DNA of 64,000 nucleotides from Pyrobaculum sp. 3827-6. Its GTDB lineage: Archaea; Thermoproteota; Thermoprotei; Thermoproteales; Thermoproteaceae. Location: assembly GCF_025641885.1 (NCBI RefSeq), contig NZ_JAOTQN010000001.1, positions 1,136,547 through 1,200,546 of the forward strand. Direction: 5' to 3'. A program made the position numbers and the translations under genes. Positions 44,831 through 53,649 of this stretch are shown here, one piece after another. Position 1 is the first letter of the stretch. Each line of letters begins with the position of its first letter. Under the pieces are notes generated by a model, which was not told the origin of the DNA, ran no database searches, and saw nothing but the letters and a program-made list of their open reading frames with translations.

Positions 44831-45303
44831 TGAGTTTTTCCCAGGGTGTTTCTCCTCTTGTTAGAGCAGTCCTGATCTCTGTTATTGAGGTGGCTTTGGT
44901 GTTGTGGTTGTGGTTTTCTGGTTTTTTGAGTAAGAGCCTATCGACGACTGGGGTTGGGGGGGGAGTTTTTGAAAATTGAGGGTGGTAATCTCTCGAATGT
45001 GGGGGGTGGAGTTAGGCTGTTTATCTGGGTTCGGAATTTGGGTGGGGGGCCTCTCTTCCTCGGACGGTATATATTTTTAGGGAGGGCTCCGCCGCACCGA
45101 TATGTATTGCTGATGGTCTTCCGTGGGCAGTCGGCGCTGGCCGCTTGGAGTATTTTGATTTGTGGTTTCCTGTTGGATTTGTTGACTGCGGAGGTGGCGT
45201 TTGTAGAACGTGTAGTGAGGCCGTCTCGCCGGGTGTTTTCTACGTGGTTAAGCTCGTCACTGCGGGGGACGCCGAGTTTTCGGCTGTATTATCTACACAT
45301 TGA
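44830..45303 (+). pseudogene. pilin paralogue with two G-run frameshifts
   Basis: From ATG 44830: FSQGVSPLVRAVLISVIEVA (leader/helix), then a G8 run (44956-44963); with seven G the frame continues GEFLKIEGGNLSNVGGGVRL and VWVRN-like FIWVRNLGGG, then a G6 run (45044-45049); with seven G it continues TVYIFREGSAAPICIADGLP, CGGGVCRTCSEA and FYVVKLVTAGDAEF to TGA 45303. The restored 157-residue protein aligns with the intact pilin at 44370 (VRNLGG, SSAPLC, VIKLVTA). The two shifts cancel. Could be decay, sequencing error or phase variation. Confidence 0.8.
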
Positions 45304-45328
45304 TTTATTGAGGACTGCTTCATAGTCT

Positions 45329-46096
45329 ATGCTTGAGCTTCTCTATGCGTGGGCTTTTTGGCTGGGGGTGGGGCTGGGGGCTGTGCTTGTGGCGGTGGGC
45401 TACGGGGCGTGGAGGCGGTCTGTGTTTGTGTATAGGCTGGAGGGGCAGATTCCCCAGGTTTTGAGGATTTTTTCAGACGCGGTAGCGGCGGGGCTAGATA
45501 TGAGAAGCGCCTTGGAGGTGGCGGCGCGGCTGGGGGTCAGGCCCATGGCCGACGTCTTGAGGAGGGTGCTCTCGCTGGCGGAGGTGGGGGGGCTGACGGT
45601 GGAGGAGGCCCTCTGGAGGGTGGCGGGGGAGCTCCCCTCGGCCAACTTCCGCAGGTTTGCTCTCATCATCACGGAGGGAGCGAGGTCGGGGGCTAGGCTC
45701 CCGGAGGTGCTGGACGTGGCGGCGCGGAGCTTCGCCACGGTGGTGGAGTTCCGCTCTTCTCTTCTCTCCCAGCTGAGGCCCTACGTGGCGCTGTTCTACG
45801 CGGTGCTGCTGGTGTTCGCCGCGCTGGCCGACGTCCTTGTATACTTCCTCCTGCCCGAGCTGGCGAAATTCTCCGCCGCCTCGGTAGGCCCGATACAGAG
45901 TATACAGCCGGCCGTCGTGGACCGGGGTTTGGCTCTCCGCGTGCTTTATATATCTGGCATTGCCAACAGCGTCGTGGGTGGGGCAGTGGTGGGCAGGTTG
46001 GTCAACGGGAGCGCGAGGGCGGGGATGATCCACGGGGGGATTGGTGTGATTATGGTAGGTGTGGGGCTATGGGCGCCGACGTGGCTGGGGTTCTAA
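45329..46096 (+). CDS. TadC/GspF-type pilus platform protein (first)
   Basis: 255 residues with membrane segments at the N-terminus (ELLYAWAFWLGVGLGAVLVA) and C-terminal half. T2SSF domain: LRIFSDAVAAGLDMRSALEV then GGLTVEEALWRVAGELPSAN and FALIITEGARSGARLPEVLD. Forms the inner-membrane platform of the pilus machine. Overlaps the ATPase gene by 28 bases. Confidence 0.85.
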   Translation: MLELLYAWAFWLGVGLGAVLVAVGYGAWRRSVFVYRLEGQIPQVLRIFSDAVAAGLDMRSALEVAARLGVRPMADVLRRVLSLAEVGGLTVEEALWRVAGELPSANFRRFALIITEGARSGARLPEVLDVAARSFATVVEFRSSLLSQLRPYVALFYAVLLVFAALADVLVYFLLPELAKFSAASVGPIQSIQPAVVDRGLALRVLYISGIANSVVGGAVVGRLVNGSARAGMIHGGIGVIMVGVGLWAPTWLGF

Positions 46097-47547
46097 ACAT
46101 CTTGGATCAGTACGAGGTGTCGGAGTACGTACAAGCCGTGATATATGTGGATAAGGAGGGTTTTAGGAGGTACCGCCCGGTGGAGCCGCCTCTGAACGAG
46201 GAGGAGGCCCGCCAGCTGGCGGCGTTGAAGAGGGCTGTGCAGAACGTGGGCGAGGTGAGGGACGGCGTGTTGAAGCTCGCGCGGGAGAGGAGGGCCGAGT
46301 ACCTGGAGGAGCTGGCGAGGCGGGCGGCGTCGGAGTTTAAGATAAGGATAGACGAGAGGAGGTGGGGGAAGCTTATGTACTTCCTGCGCCGGGATCTGCT
46401 CGGCTACGGGAGGCTCGACCCCCTGGTTAGGGATCCCTTTATCGAGGATATACACGTCGACGGTCCGGGGCACGTCTACATCTGGCACAGCCGCTGGGAG
46501 TCGCTGAAGACGGACATAGTCCTCACGGCGGAGGAGCTGGACGGATACGTGCAACGGTTCTCCGCCTTGGTGGGGAGGCCGGTGTCCTACGCCGACCCCG
46601 TGCTTGAGGGCATGTTGCCGGAGGGGTTCCGCGTGGAGCTTGCGGTTCCGCCCATTTCGCCCAGGGGGCCGAGCTTCGTGGTGAGGAAGTACTTCGTGGT
46701 GCCCATCACCCTGGTGGATATGGTGAAGATGGGCACCATCTCGAGCGACGCCGTGGCCTACCTATGGCTCATGCTCGACTACGGGAGGAATATCGTCATC
46801 GTGGGGCCCACGGGGGCGGGGAAGACCACCCTCCTCAACGCCCTGCTGTACCTGGTGAGGCCCGACGCCAAGATCTTAACCATAGAGGACACCAGGGAGA
46901 TCAACATAATCCACGACCACTGGCAGGCCCTCTTGACTAGGCCGGGGAGGCACGAGGGGGTGAGGGACGTCTCTGCGTTTGACCTCCTGGCAATAGCCAT
47001 GAGGTCCCGACCCGACTACGTGGTGGTGGGCGAGGTGAGGGGGGAGGAGGCCTACGTACTGTTCCAGGCCTTCGGCTCGGGCCACTCCGGCGCCACGACT
47101 ATACATGCTGAGACTATAGAAGACGCGGTGAGGAGGCTCCTCACCAGGCCTATGCACGTACCCCCCATGCTCGTGGGCCTCGCACACGTCTTCGTGAGGA
47201 TTCTGAGGGTGAAGGTGGGGGGCCAGATCACCAGGCGGGTGGTGGAGATCGCGGAGAACATGGGCGTGACGCGCGGCGGGAGGCCCAGACTACACTACGT
47301 ATTTAGGTGGAACCCCGAGGCCGACAGGCTGGAACAGGTGGAGGAGAGCCGCCACCTCGAGACTATTTCAAGAACTAGGTTTGTCTCTCTGGATTATTTG
47401 AAAAGAGAGTTGGAGAGGAGGAGGGCGTTGATAGCCGAGATGGTGAAACACGGCTTCTCCACGCCGTACGTCGTCGCCAAAATATTCACAAAATACCACA
47501 TCGACCCCGACCGCACGCTTGAGGAGGTTAGGCGGGGCGTCGTATGA
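46069..47547 (+). CDS. pilus assembly ATPase, GspE/VirB11 (TadA-like) family
   Basis: 492 residues. N-terminal region with LLGYGRLDPLVRDPFIEDIH (conserved in FlaI/TadA), Walker A VGPTGAGKTTLLNALLY, Asp-box ILTIEDTREI, Walker B YVVVGEVRGEEAYVLF and His-box SGHSGATTIHAET. Hexameric cytoplasmic motor for pilin assembly. Flanked by two T2SSF proteins, the arrangement of crenarchaeal pili other than the archaellum. Overlaps both neighbours. Confidence 0.93.
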   Translation: MGADVAGVLNILDQYEVSEYVQAVIYVDKEGFRRYRPVEPPLNEEEARQLAALKRAVQNVGEVRDGVLKLARERRAEYLEELARRAASEFKIRIDERRWGKLMYFLRRDLLGYGRLDPLVRDPFIEDIHVDGPGHVYIWHSRWESLKTDIVLTAEELDGYVQRFSALVGRPVSYADPVLEGMLPEGFRVELAVPPISPRGPSFVVRKYFVVPITLVDMVKMGTISSDAVAYLWLMLDYGRNIVIVGPTGAGKTTLLNALLYLVRPDAKILTIEDTREINIIHDHWQALLTRPGRHEGVRDVSAFDLLAIAMRSRPDYVVVGEVRGEEAYVLFQAFGSGHSGATTIHAETIEDAVRRLLTRPMHVPPMLVGLAHVFVRILRVKVGGQITRRVVEIAENMGVTRGGRPRLHYVFRWNPEADRLEQVEESRHLETISRTRFVSLDYLKRELERRRALIAEMVKHGFSTPYVVAKIFTKYHIDPDRTLEEVRRGVV

Positions 47548-48323
47548 TATACGAGCTGTACCGCCAAAGCGGCTTGGCCTTCTCCTACCGCCGCTACCTA
47601 TTTATACTGACAGTAGCACCGATCGCCGCGGGAGCTACGGCGGGGATCGTGGCGCTGTTCCTGCTTGGCCCCGTCGCCGCCCTGGCCATCGGCGCAGTGG
47701 CGGCTTTGCTGACCTTCGCCGGGGTTTTGCTCTACCCCGTGTACCTAATCACCGCCAGGCGTAGCCACTTTGAAAACAACTTTGTCTATACGCTGGGCGT
47801 AATGCTCCCCCTCCTCGCCGCCGGCCTGCCGCTGGGGCGCGTGGTGACGAGGCTGGCCGAGGTGGAGGAAGACCGGTTCATCGCAAGGGAGCTGGCGCTG
47901 GCGGCTAGGGAGATGGTGGTGATGGGCTCCAGCCCCGAGGAGGCTCTAGCCCACAGCGCGGAGAGGGTGCCGAGCCCCTCGTACAGAGAGACGGTGGAGC
48001 TGATTACCAAGTCGTCCCGGGTGACACAGCGCGTAGATCTAGTGCTGATAGCTAGGCTCGACTGGATGCTTAGGGCTAAGCAGGTGAAGGCGCAGTCGCT
48101 GGTGAGGTCCCTCTCCCTCATGTTTGAAATCTTTGTGGTTGTGGTCATGTTGTTACCTCTCCTGGTCTACATAGTGGCGCTTGCCTTCAGCCCCCTGGGC
48201 GCCCTGCAGGCCGGCCCAATGAGCGTCGACCCCCTTACGCTGATGTTGTTCATGGCGCTTATCTACATCCCCATAGTCGGCTTTATTTTCTACGTTATTT
48301 TTGACTCAATGGCAAATATTTAA
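47544..48323 (+). CDS. TadC/GspF-type pilus platform protein (second)
   Basis: 259 residues. Membrane segments near residues 17-75 and 190-255; T2SSF core LPLLAAGLPLGRVVTRLAEV then AAREMVVMGSSPEEALAHSA and ELITKSSRVTQRVD. Partner of the first T2SSF protein; FlaJ/TadB-TadC pairs work together. ATG overlaps the ATPase stop by 4 bases. Last gene of the assembly operon. Confidence 0.82.
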   Translation: MIYELYRQSGLAFSYRRYLFILTVAPIAAGATAGIVALFLLGPVAALAIGAVAALLTFAGVLLYPVYLITARRSHFENNFVYTLGVMLPLLAAGLPLGRVVTRLAEVEEDRFIARELALAAREMVVMGSSPEEALAHSAERVPSPSYRETVELITKSSRVTQRVDLVLIARLDWMLRAKQVKAQSLVRSLSLMFEIFVVVVMLLPLLVYIVALAFSPLGALQAGPMSVDPLTLMLFMALIYIPIVGFIFYVIFDSMANI

Positions 48324-48391
48324 AAATAGGTTTTGAATCTTTTTCCGTTACTACACAGTAAAACATATATCAAGGTCCTTTTGTGTAGTTT

Positions 48392-48730
48392 GTGTCTCAA
48401 ATAGGGGAAAGCATTAAGAAAGAGGCGCGATCTGAGCTCCTTGAGCATCCTAAATGTGAAGATATTGAACTTCTCCGTGGTTTTGTAAAATTCTACACCT
48501 CCCTCAACTCCTCGCTTAGGACTTTTATCCACTACCGTGTCTTGTCGAGATTCGGCAAGTCATTTGAGCAGATAATTCTGGAAAATCCGTCGTCGGTGTA
48601 CCAAGTGCTGAGCGGAGCCCTGGGTCAACACAACGCCGAGCTTTTTCTCTACATGTTCAAGACATGGCTCGAGAGGCAGGGCTGTGTAAAGTCTATAGAG
48701 GAAATAGGGAAGATTTTGGGGAGGCTATGA
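48392..48730 (+). CDS. small partner protein of a KaiC-like ATPase (copy 1)
   Basis: 112 residues from GTG 48392, 26 bases after TATA box acatatatca. All-helical. Shares with the proteins at 49830 and 59110 a core: GKSFEQIILENP, then GxHNxxLxLxxxxxWLxxxxC (here GQHNAELFLYMFKTWLERQG) and SIEEIGKIL. Its stop overlaps the ATG of the KaiC-like ATPase (TATGA). Likely binds or regulates that ATPase. No named family known to me. Confidence 0.7.
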   Translation: MSQIGESIKKEARSELLEHPKCEDIELLRGFVKFYTSLNSSLRTFIHYRVLSRFGKSFEQIILENPSSVYQVLSGALGQHNAELFLYMFKTWLERQGCVKSIEEIGKILGRL

Positions 48731-49818
48731 AGTTGCGCGGCGTTACCCTGGTTTACGGGCCGCCCGGGGCGGGGAAGACAACGCTAACCGCTTGGTATGT
48801 CCATGGAAATTACGACAAGGTGTTTTGGGTCTCCGCATTTGAGGATGAAGTAGCTTTTAGGAAAAACATGGCGGCGCTTGGCTACGACTTTGGCGATAGG
48901 CTGGTGTTTTGGGAGGCTCCTCTAATAGAAGCAGGGGCCTTCTTTAACACGTTGGTGGACTCGGTGATCCGGGAGAGGCCCGGGGCTTTGGTTATCGACT
49001 CGATTACAGAATTTCTGAGTCTTGGGGGTGGGGTTGATATTATCCACAACGTGGTGTATAGAGTCATTAAGCAGGCGGGTATAGACGTGTTTTTAACCGC
49101 AGAGAGAGAGGTGGCGGAGAAGGTGGCGTACATAGCCGACAACGTCATTGAGTTGGTATATGACCTAAAGCCCTACGGCGCTATTAGAGAGATGTTAGTG
49201 AAGAAGGTTAGGGGTGGGAAGGCGGGTTATTCAGTGCCGTTCGTAATCGCCGAGGGCTCTGGAGTGATATTATTTGAGGAGAGTACTGCTCCAACTTCGG
49301 CGGTGGAGGTGGTGGAGACTGGGTGGTGTCTAGACGCCGCCGCTGGGGGGCTCTACAAGGGTTTGCTTCACAGCGTGGTGGGGCCTATGGGGGCGGGGAA
49401 GAACTGGTTCATAATAAACACAGCAAGGGCTTTAATGGAGAGGGGAAGAAAGGTTAGGTACATAGACATGGCTACCGGTGGGTTAATATACGCCGAGAGT
49501 AGGGGAGTACCTGCCTTGAGGATGGAGATGAACTTTGAAGAGCTTCTAGTTACGCTGTATAAATTGGCGAGGGAGGGGTACGACGCCGTGTTTATCCGAG
49601 GGCTTGACTTGGTGAGGGCCATGTATGGCGACGAGAGCCTATACAAGGTGTTGAAGGTGTTGCGGAAAATTGCACAAATGGGACCTGCCATCGTGGTGTC
49701 TCTACGCGACCTTGAGAAATTCGACATGTTCTTCGACGTCGTGATTAGAGTAAATAAAGGCGTAGTACAAGCAGTTCGGGCGCCAGGCGGCAAGGTGGGG
49801 GTGGATATACCCTGCTAA
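48727..49818 (+). CDS. KaiC/RecA-like ATPase with two P-loop domains (copy 1)
   Basis: 363 residues from ATG 48727, chosen because it overlaps the partner gene stop. Domain 1: Walker A YGPPGAGKTTLTAWYV and Walker B-like ALVIDSITEFLSLGGG. Domain 2: altered P-loop VGPMGAGKNWFIINTARAL (Asn for Thr/Ser) and VVSLRDLEKFDMFFDVVIRV. KaiC/FlaH-like ATPases in archaea regulate motility and pili; here the gene follows the pilus operon directly. Second copy at 57899. Confidence 0.8.
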   Translation: MKLRGVTLVYGPPGAGKTTLTAWYVHGNYDKVFWVSAFEDEVAFRKNMAALGYDFGDRLVFWEAPLIEAGAFFNTLVDSVIRERPGALVIDSITEFLSLGGGVDIIHNVVYRVIKQAGIDVFLTAEREVAEKVAYIADNVIELVYDLKPYGAIREMLVKKVRGGKAGYSVPFVIAEGSGVILFEESTAPTSAVEVVETGWCLDAAAGGLYKGLLHSVVGPMGAGKNWFIINTARALMERGRKVRYIDMATGGLIYAESRGVPALRMEMNFEELLVTLYKLAREGYDAVFIRGLDLVRAMYGDESLYKVLKVLRKIAQMGPAIVVSLRDLEKFDMFFDVVIRVNKGVVQAVRAPGGKVGVDIPC

Positions 49819-49820
49819 CC

Positions 49821-49835
49821 CCCTCTTTTTTATTT
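49821..49835. terminator. T/A-rich terminator between convergent genes
   Basis: ccctcttttttattt between the stop of the KaiC-like gene and the stop of the convergent small gene; could serve the plus strand. Confidence 0.45.
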
Positions 49836-50096
49836 CTGTATAAATCGGTCTAGCTCCTCCAGCGTTACGTAGCATTTCTGCTTGGCTAATTGTTGCTGGA
49901 ATATTCGGAGTAGTAGCTGGTAGTTGTGGGGCCCCGCGAATTGGAGAAATGCCTTGAGTGCTTCGCGGGGCGTTGTTTCGAGCAACTGCTCAAGGGGTCT
50001 GCCCACGATTCTCAACGTCGCTATGTTTATCAGCGCCCTGAGAGGTGGGCTGAGGTTCTCAACCGCGGCTACTAATTTCTCTTTGTCGAGGCACAC
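49830..50096 (-). CDS. small partner-family protein (copy 2, without ATPase)
   Basis: 88 residues from GTG 50096: LSPPLRALINIATLRIVGRP, LEQLLETTPREALKAFLQFA and GPHNYQLLLRIFQQQLAKQK with CYVTLEEL. Clear paralogue of 48392 and 59110. It has its own TATA boxes (ggtatatatagtg) and no ATPase on its strand. It could interact with the ATPases encoded elsewhere. Confidence 0.65.
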   Translation of the reverse strand: MCLDKEKLVAAVENLSPPLRALINIATLRIVGRPLEQLLETTPREALKAFLQFAGPHNYQLLLRIFQQQLAKQKCYVTLEELDRFIQK

Positions 50097-50215
50097 AGCC
50101 TCTGAATGGACCCACTATATATACCTATATACCGTGTATATGACGGTTTTATAGCCGCATGCCGGCGGGGGTGGGTCTAACCCGGCGTGGAGGTGGTGCC
50201 TAGAGGCTTGGTTGC

Positions 50216-50881
50216 TTAGCCTGTTTCCACGATCTTGCCGTCTCGCATCTTGGCGTAGCGGTCGCAGTAGGTTAGTAGCTCTAGGTTGTGGGTCACCATG
50301 ACGATGGTGACGCCCAGCTCCTTCTTGAGGTTGAGGAAGGTCTCCATAACCACCTTAGCCGTGGCGCTGTCTAGGTTGCCCGTCGGCTCGTCTGCGAGGA
50401 GGATTCTGGGCCTTGTCACAATGGCACGCGCAATCGCCACCCTCTGTTGCTCGCCGCCGGAGAGTTGTGTAGGCTTCTTGCGGGGGTCGACGTGGCCGAG
50501 GCCTGCGAGTTTCAGCGCCTCCAGCGCCGCCTCTCTCCTCTTCTCCCTGGGGACTCCCCTGAGTATGAGGGGGAGCTCCACGTTTTCCAGTATAGACATC
50601 CTGGGGATTAGGTAGAACAGCTGGAAGACGAAGCCGATGTTTCTGTTTCTAAACTCCGCCAGCTGATCGTCGCCGAGGTCGTTAAGCCTCGTGCCGGCTA
50701 CCCACACCTCGCCCTGAGTCGGCTTGTCCACGCCGCCTATTATGTGGAGGAGGGTGGACTTGCCCGAGCCGGAGGGCCCGATGATGCACTGGAAGATCCC
50801 TCTGGGGACTTCGAGGCTTACCCCCCTGAGGGCTGGGTAGTCGCCGTAGAGCTTCACCACGTCCCTCACAACAATCTCCAT
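50216..50881 (-). CDS. ABC transporter ATPase, LolD/MacB type
   Basis: 221 residues. Walker [17 protein letters not shown], signature [15 protein letters not shown], Walker [14 protein letters not shown] and H-loop MVTHNLELL. Sequence type is that of ATPases for FtsX-fold exporters (LolCDE/MacB). No permease gene is adjacent, so the partner is elsewhere in the genome. Leaderless start: TATA-like gtatttaaga 26 bases upstream. Confidence 0.88.
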   Translation of the reverse strand: MEIVVRDVVKLYGDYPALRGVSLEVPRGIFQCIIGPSGSGKSTLLHIIGGVDKPTQGEVWVAGTRLNDLGDDQLAEFRNRNIGFVFQLFYLIPRMSILENVELPLILRGVPREKRREAALEALKLAGLGHVDPRKKPTQLSGGEQQRVAIARAIVTRPRILLADEPTGNLDSATAKVVMETFLNLKKELGVTIVMVTHNLELLTYCDRYAKMRDGKIVETG

Positions 50882-51029
50882 GCAGACCGGGGGGTTCCTC
50901 TCTTAAATACGTTGCTTACATGAGGTGAGGGGTATCAAAGGCAGAGGGGGAGTTGTTGTACAAGGGGGACCGACCGCGGCGCTCACCGGGCCCCTCCGGG
51001 GCTCTCAGCCGCCGTGTACTGCCTAGGGC

Positions 51030-51680
51030 TTATTTAAATTTTTTTCTCGGATGTTGGATTAGGAGCTTGGCGTGGCGTAGCGGCGCGGCTATGCCCTCGG
51101 TTGCCGAAGGCATGCCGAGCGCCCTGCTTAGTAACTCTCCGAGCCACTGGTTTTCCCAACATGTCAAGACGTAGCTTTTCAAGGGGGCTGGGGGCGCGGC
51201 GATGCAACTCACCACTGCTTGGACGCCGTATTTCTCCGCCAGCTCTTCAGGCTCGCCTTCGTCAATTACCACGAAGTGGTGGCTGGGGGCTTGTAGATAT
51301 TCGCCTACCCTCTCGATAATGGGTCTGGGTCCTGTGATTACGGCGTTTTTCCTCATCCTCGTGCCGAAAACGCACGGCCCGGTGTACACCATGACTGGGT
51401 CCTCTGGCACGTAGGCGGAGAGCTCTCCCTCAAGTGCCTGCAACGGCGCGGAGATCGCCTCCAGCGCCGACACCACCTCCGGGGTGAGGGCCACCTCCCT
51501 CCCCTCGTAGAATGGAAGTAGCAGGTGGTCCACAAGGTAGGCGGCCGCCTCCTCCACCTCTGTGCACCTCGGCGCGGGCCCCGGCGGGGGGAGGCCTAAT
51601 CTCTTGAAAAACTCCGGCCTGCTCCACCTCCTGTAGGCCTGGGAGCACACGGCGCCTCTTGCGAGGTATTCGCAGATCAT
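51030..51680 (-). CDS. unrecognised protein of the GTPase cluster, 216 residues
   Basis: Cys-containing N-terminus (MICEYLARGAVCSQAYRRWS), helical middle, then a probable alpha/beta domain: MVYTGPCVFGTRMRKNAVIT, SHHFVVIDEGEPEELAEKYG, VQAVVSCIAAPPAPLKSYVL. Overlaps the GTPase stop by 4 bases and so is co-expressed. A roadblock- or GAP-like role is possible but not shown. The 148-base gap downstream is GC-rich with hairpins and holds no gene. Confidence 0.6.
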   Translation of the reverse strand: MICEYLARGAVCSQAYRRWSRPEFFKRLGLPPPGPAPRCTEVEEAAAYLVDHLLLPFYEGREVALTPEVVSALEAISAPLQALEGELSAYVPEDPVMVYTGPCVFGTRMRKNAVITGPRPIIERVGEYLQAPSHHFVVIDEGEPEELAEKYGVQAVVSCIAAPPAPLKSYVLTCWENQWLGELLSRALGMPSATEGIAAPLRHAKLLIQHPRKKFK

Positions 51681-52147
51681 GGCAACAGCTCCAGTAGTTT
51701 GTCAAATGGGTCGTGTATTGCTGATATTTTAACATATCTCTGGGCACCCAGCGTAGATAAATCCGGCGTGTACTCCACCCCCAGGCTCACGGCGAGGTCC
51801 CTCTTGTTCCCCACCACCCACAGCTCCCTGGCTGATATGCATTTGTGGAAGCGGCAGAGCCTGTCGGCGATTTCGTATAGGGCCTGGAGGGTGTCGCGTC
51901 TAGTTAAGTCGTAGACGAGTAGGGCGCGGTCGAAATACATGAAAACCATTTTGGAAAGAGTCTCCACCACCTCCTCTACGTACTGCCCCGGCACGTCTAG
52001 AATGTAGTAGGAGCCGCCTTTTAGATAGGCGTGGTAGAAGCCGGGGCGCTTAGTCGGCGAGGGCGCCAGCCTCACGCCGACTAGTCTATAGACTAGGGTG
52101 GTCTTCCCAACGCCGCCCACGCCGGCGAATATTACGTATTTACGCAT
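51677..52147 (-). CDS. Ras-like small GTPase (MglA/Arf-type)
   Basis: 156 residues. G1 P-loop FAGVGGVGKTTLVYRLVG, G3 LDVPGQYVEEVVE (D-x-P-G-Q, with Pro in place of the usual x-G order), G4 NKRD (VVGNKRDLAVS), G5 KISAI. Small archaeal GTPases of this kind are relatives of MglA, which controls polarity and motility in bacteria. Middle gene of a three-gene minus-strand operon. Confidence 0.82.
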   Translation of the reverse strand: MRKYVIFAGVGGVGKTTLVYRLVGVRLAPSPTKRPGFYHAYLKGGSYYILDVPGQYVEEVVETLSKMVFMYFDRALLVYDLTRRDTLQALYEIADRLCRFHKCISARELWVVGNKRDLAVSLGVEYTPDLSTLGAQRYVKISAIHDPFDKLLELLP

Positions 52148-52156
52148 CTCCGCTGG

Positions 52157-52645
52157 CTAGACGGGCGCCTCAATCACCTCGTCCGCCTCCGTGTCCTCTG
52201 GCCTATACAGTGTATTTATCAGCTCGCCCATTGGGCCGCCGACTTTTATAACTATCATTTTATGTACGTACCTCCTGGCCCCGCTGACTGGGGCCCCCTC
52301 GCACGCGATTCCTACGTCAAAGGGGCCAAACTCCTTGAACACCTCCTCAAGGGTCCACCCGCCTTCTAGAATGGTGAAGGCCACTCGGTCAGGCAGTGTC
52401 AAGACCATGTCTATGAAGGCATCTCTCTCAAAAGGCCCTACGGCCACAATGTAGGGGGCTATGAACAAGACGTCGCCGTGCCAGCCACATGGGTAGGTGA
52501 ATACCAGGGCCCGGTTCGGCACCTTAGCTACTATTTTCTCAAGGGCATAGGCCCTCTGCCTCTGGAGGAGGACGGTAAAGGCCTTGTAGAGGCGCTGGAT
52601 GTTTTCATCGCGCCATTCCTTGGAGTACAGGAGGAGAGTCCGCAC
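52157..52645 (-). CDS. unrecognised protein upstream of the GTPase gene, 162 residues
   Basis: RTLLLYSKEWRDENIQRLYK, RALVFTYPCGWHGDVLFIAP, FGPFDVGIACEGAPVSGARR and MIVIKVGGPMGELINTLYRP. Pattern of strands and a long helix recalls roadblock/longin-like regulators of Ras-type GTPases, but this is a guess. Separated from the GTPase gene by 9 bases, so the same transcript. Confidence 0.6.
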   Translation of the reverse strand: MRTLLLYSKEWRDENIQRLYKAFTVLLQRQRAYALEKIVAKVPNRALVFTYPCGWHGDVLFIAPYIVAVGPFERDAFIDMVLTLPDRVAFTILEGGWTLEEVFKEFGPFDVGIACEGAPVSGARRYVHKMIVIKVGGPMGELINTLYRPEDTEADEVIEAPV

Positions 52646-52680
52646 ATCTATCTATATAACGGAGTTAATTAATACAACAC

Positions 52681-53649
52681 GTGAAGCGTGTTCTCACAAT
52701 TATGGCACACGGTGACGCAGACGGCGTGTGCTCCGCGGCGCTTGTGAAGGCGGCTCTCGCCGGCGATTACGACGAGGTGCGTATCTACTTCACACACCCG
52801 GTGGATCTCGTAAAGGACTTCCGCGAGGCGGCGGCTGGCGATGTCTACATCGTCGACGTAGCCATAGACGAGAAAATCGCGGGCGAGGCGCGGGAAGTTT
52901 TCTCTAGGTACACGGGACGCGTTGTCTACATCGACCACCATCCCCTCTCCGTGGATCTGCCGGGGGTGGAGGTGGTTCACGAGGAGGGGCCGTCGGCGTC
53001 TGAGCTTGTCTACCGGCGGCTGGCCGGCAGACTCCCCCGCGCCTACACCCGCGTGGCTCTGTACGGCGCCATAAGTGACTACATGGACTACACCGAGTGG
53101 GTGAGGGAGGCGCTGGAGCGGTGGGACAAGAGAATTATTTACTACGAAGCCGGCGTCTTAATGCAGGGGCTTGAGCGGGCGCGGAAAGATCATGAATTCA
53201 AGCGGGAGGTCGTCAACCATCTTGCTGGGAACGGGGCCCCCTCAGCCATGGCGAAGTTGCTCAGGCTCGCGGAGGAGCAGGCGCGGGTAAACGAGGCCCT
53301 CGTGGGCTGGGTGGAGAAAAACGCGTTGGTGGAGGGCAAGGTGGCCTATGTCATAAACCCGCCGGGCCCCCTGGGCCTCGCCGCTAATTTAGCCAGAGGT
53401 CTCAAAGACGCCTCGGTGGGCCTCGCCGCCGAGGAGAGAGGGGAGATCTACATCATGAGCCTCCGCTCCTCCGCAGAAGTGGATCTCAACGCCTTTCTGA
53501 GGGAATTCGCCAGGAGGCACTCCGCCTCTGGCGGGGGCCACAAAAACGCGGCTGGCGCCAGGATACCCAAGGCCCTGCTGGGGGATCTGCTGAGGGAGCT
53601 CAACCTGTATATATCACGGCAGACACGGGGCCGAGCCTCTTCGCAATAG
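52681..53649 (+). CDS. DHH/DHHA1 phosphoesterase
   Basis: 322 residues from GTG 52681. DHH motifs: IMAHGDADGVCSAALVKAAL (motif I), IVDVAID (II), VYIDHHPLS (III, the DHH triad), SDYMDYTEW (IV) and the DHHA1 GGGHKNAAGARIP near the C-terminus. Mn-dependent; relatives are RecJ-like nucleases, nanoRNases or GINS-associated nuclease. The GAN role is possible but not proven. Its 3' end overlaps the convergent S49 peptidase gene by 50 bases. Confidence 0.88.
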   Translation: MKRVLTIMAHGDADGVCSAALVKAALAGDYDEVRIYFTHPVDLVKDFREAAAGDVYIVDVAIDEKIAGEAREVFSRYTGRVVYIDHHPLSVDLPGVEVVHEEGPSASELVYRRLAGRLPRAYTRVALYGAISDYMDYTEWVREALERWDKRIIYYEAGVLMQGLERARKDHEFKREVVNHLAGNGAPSAMAKLLRLAEEQARVNEALVGWVEKNALVEGKVAYVINPPGPLGLAANLARGLKDASVGLAAEERGEIYIMSLRSSAEVDLNAFLREFARRHSASGGGHKNAAGARIPKALLGDLLRELNLYISRQTRGRASSQ

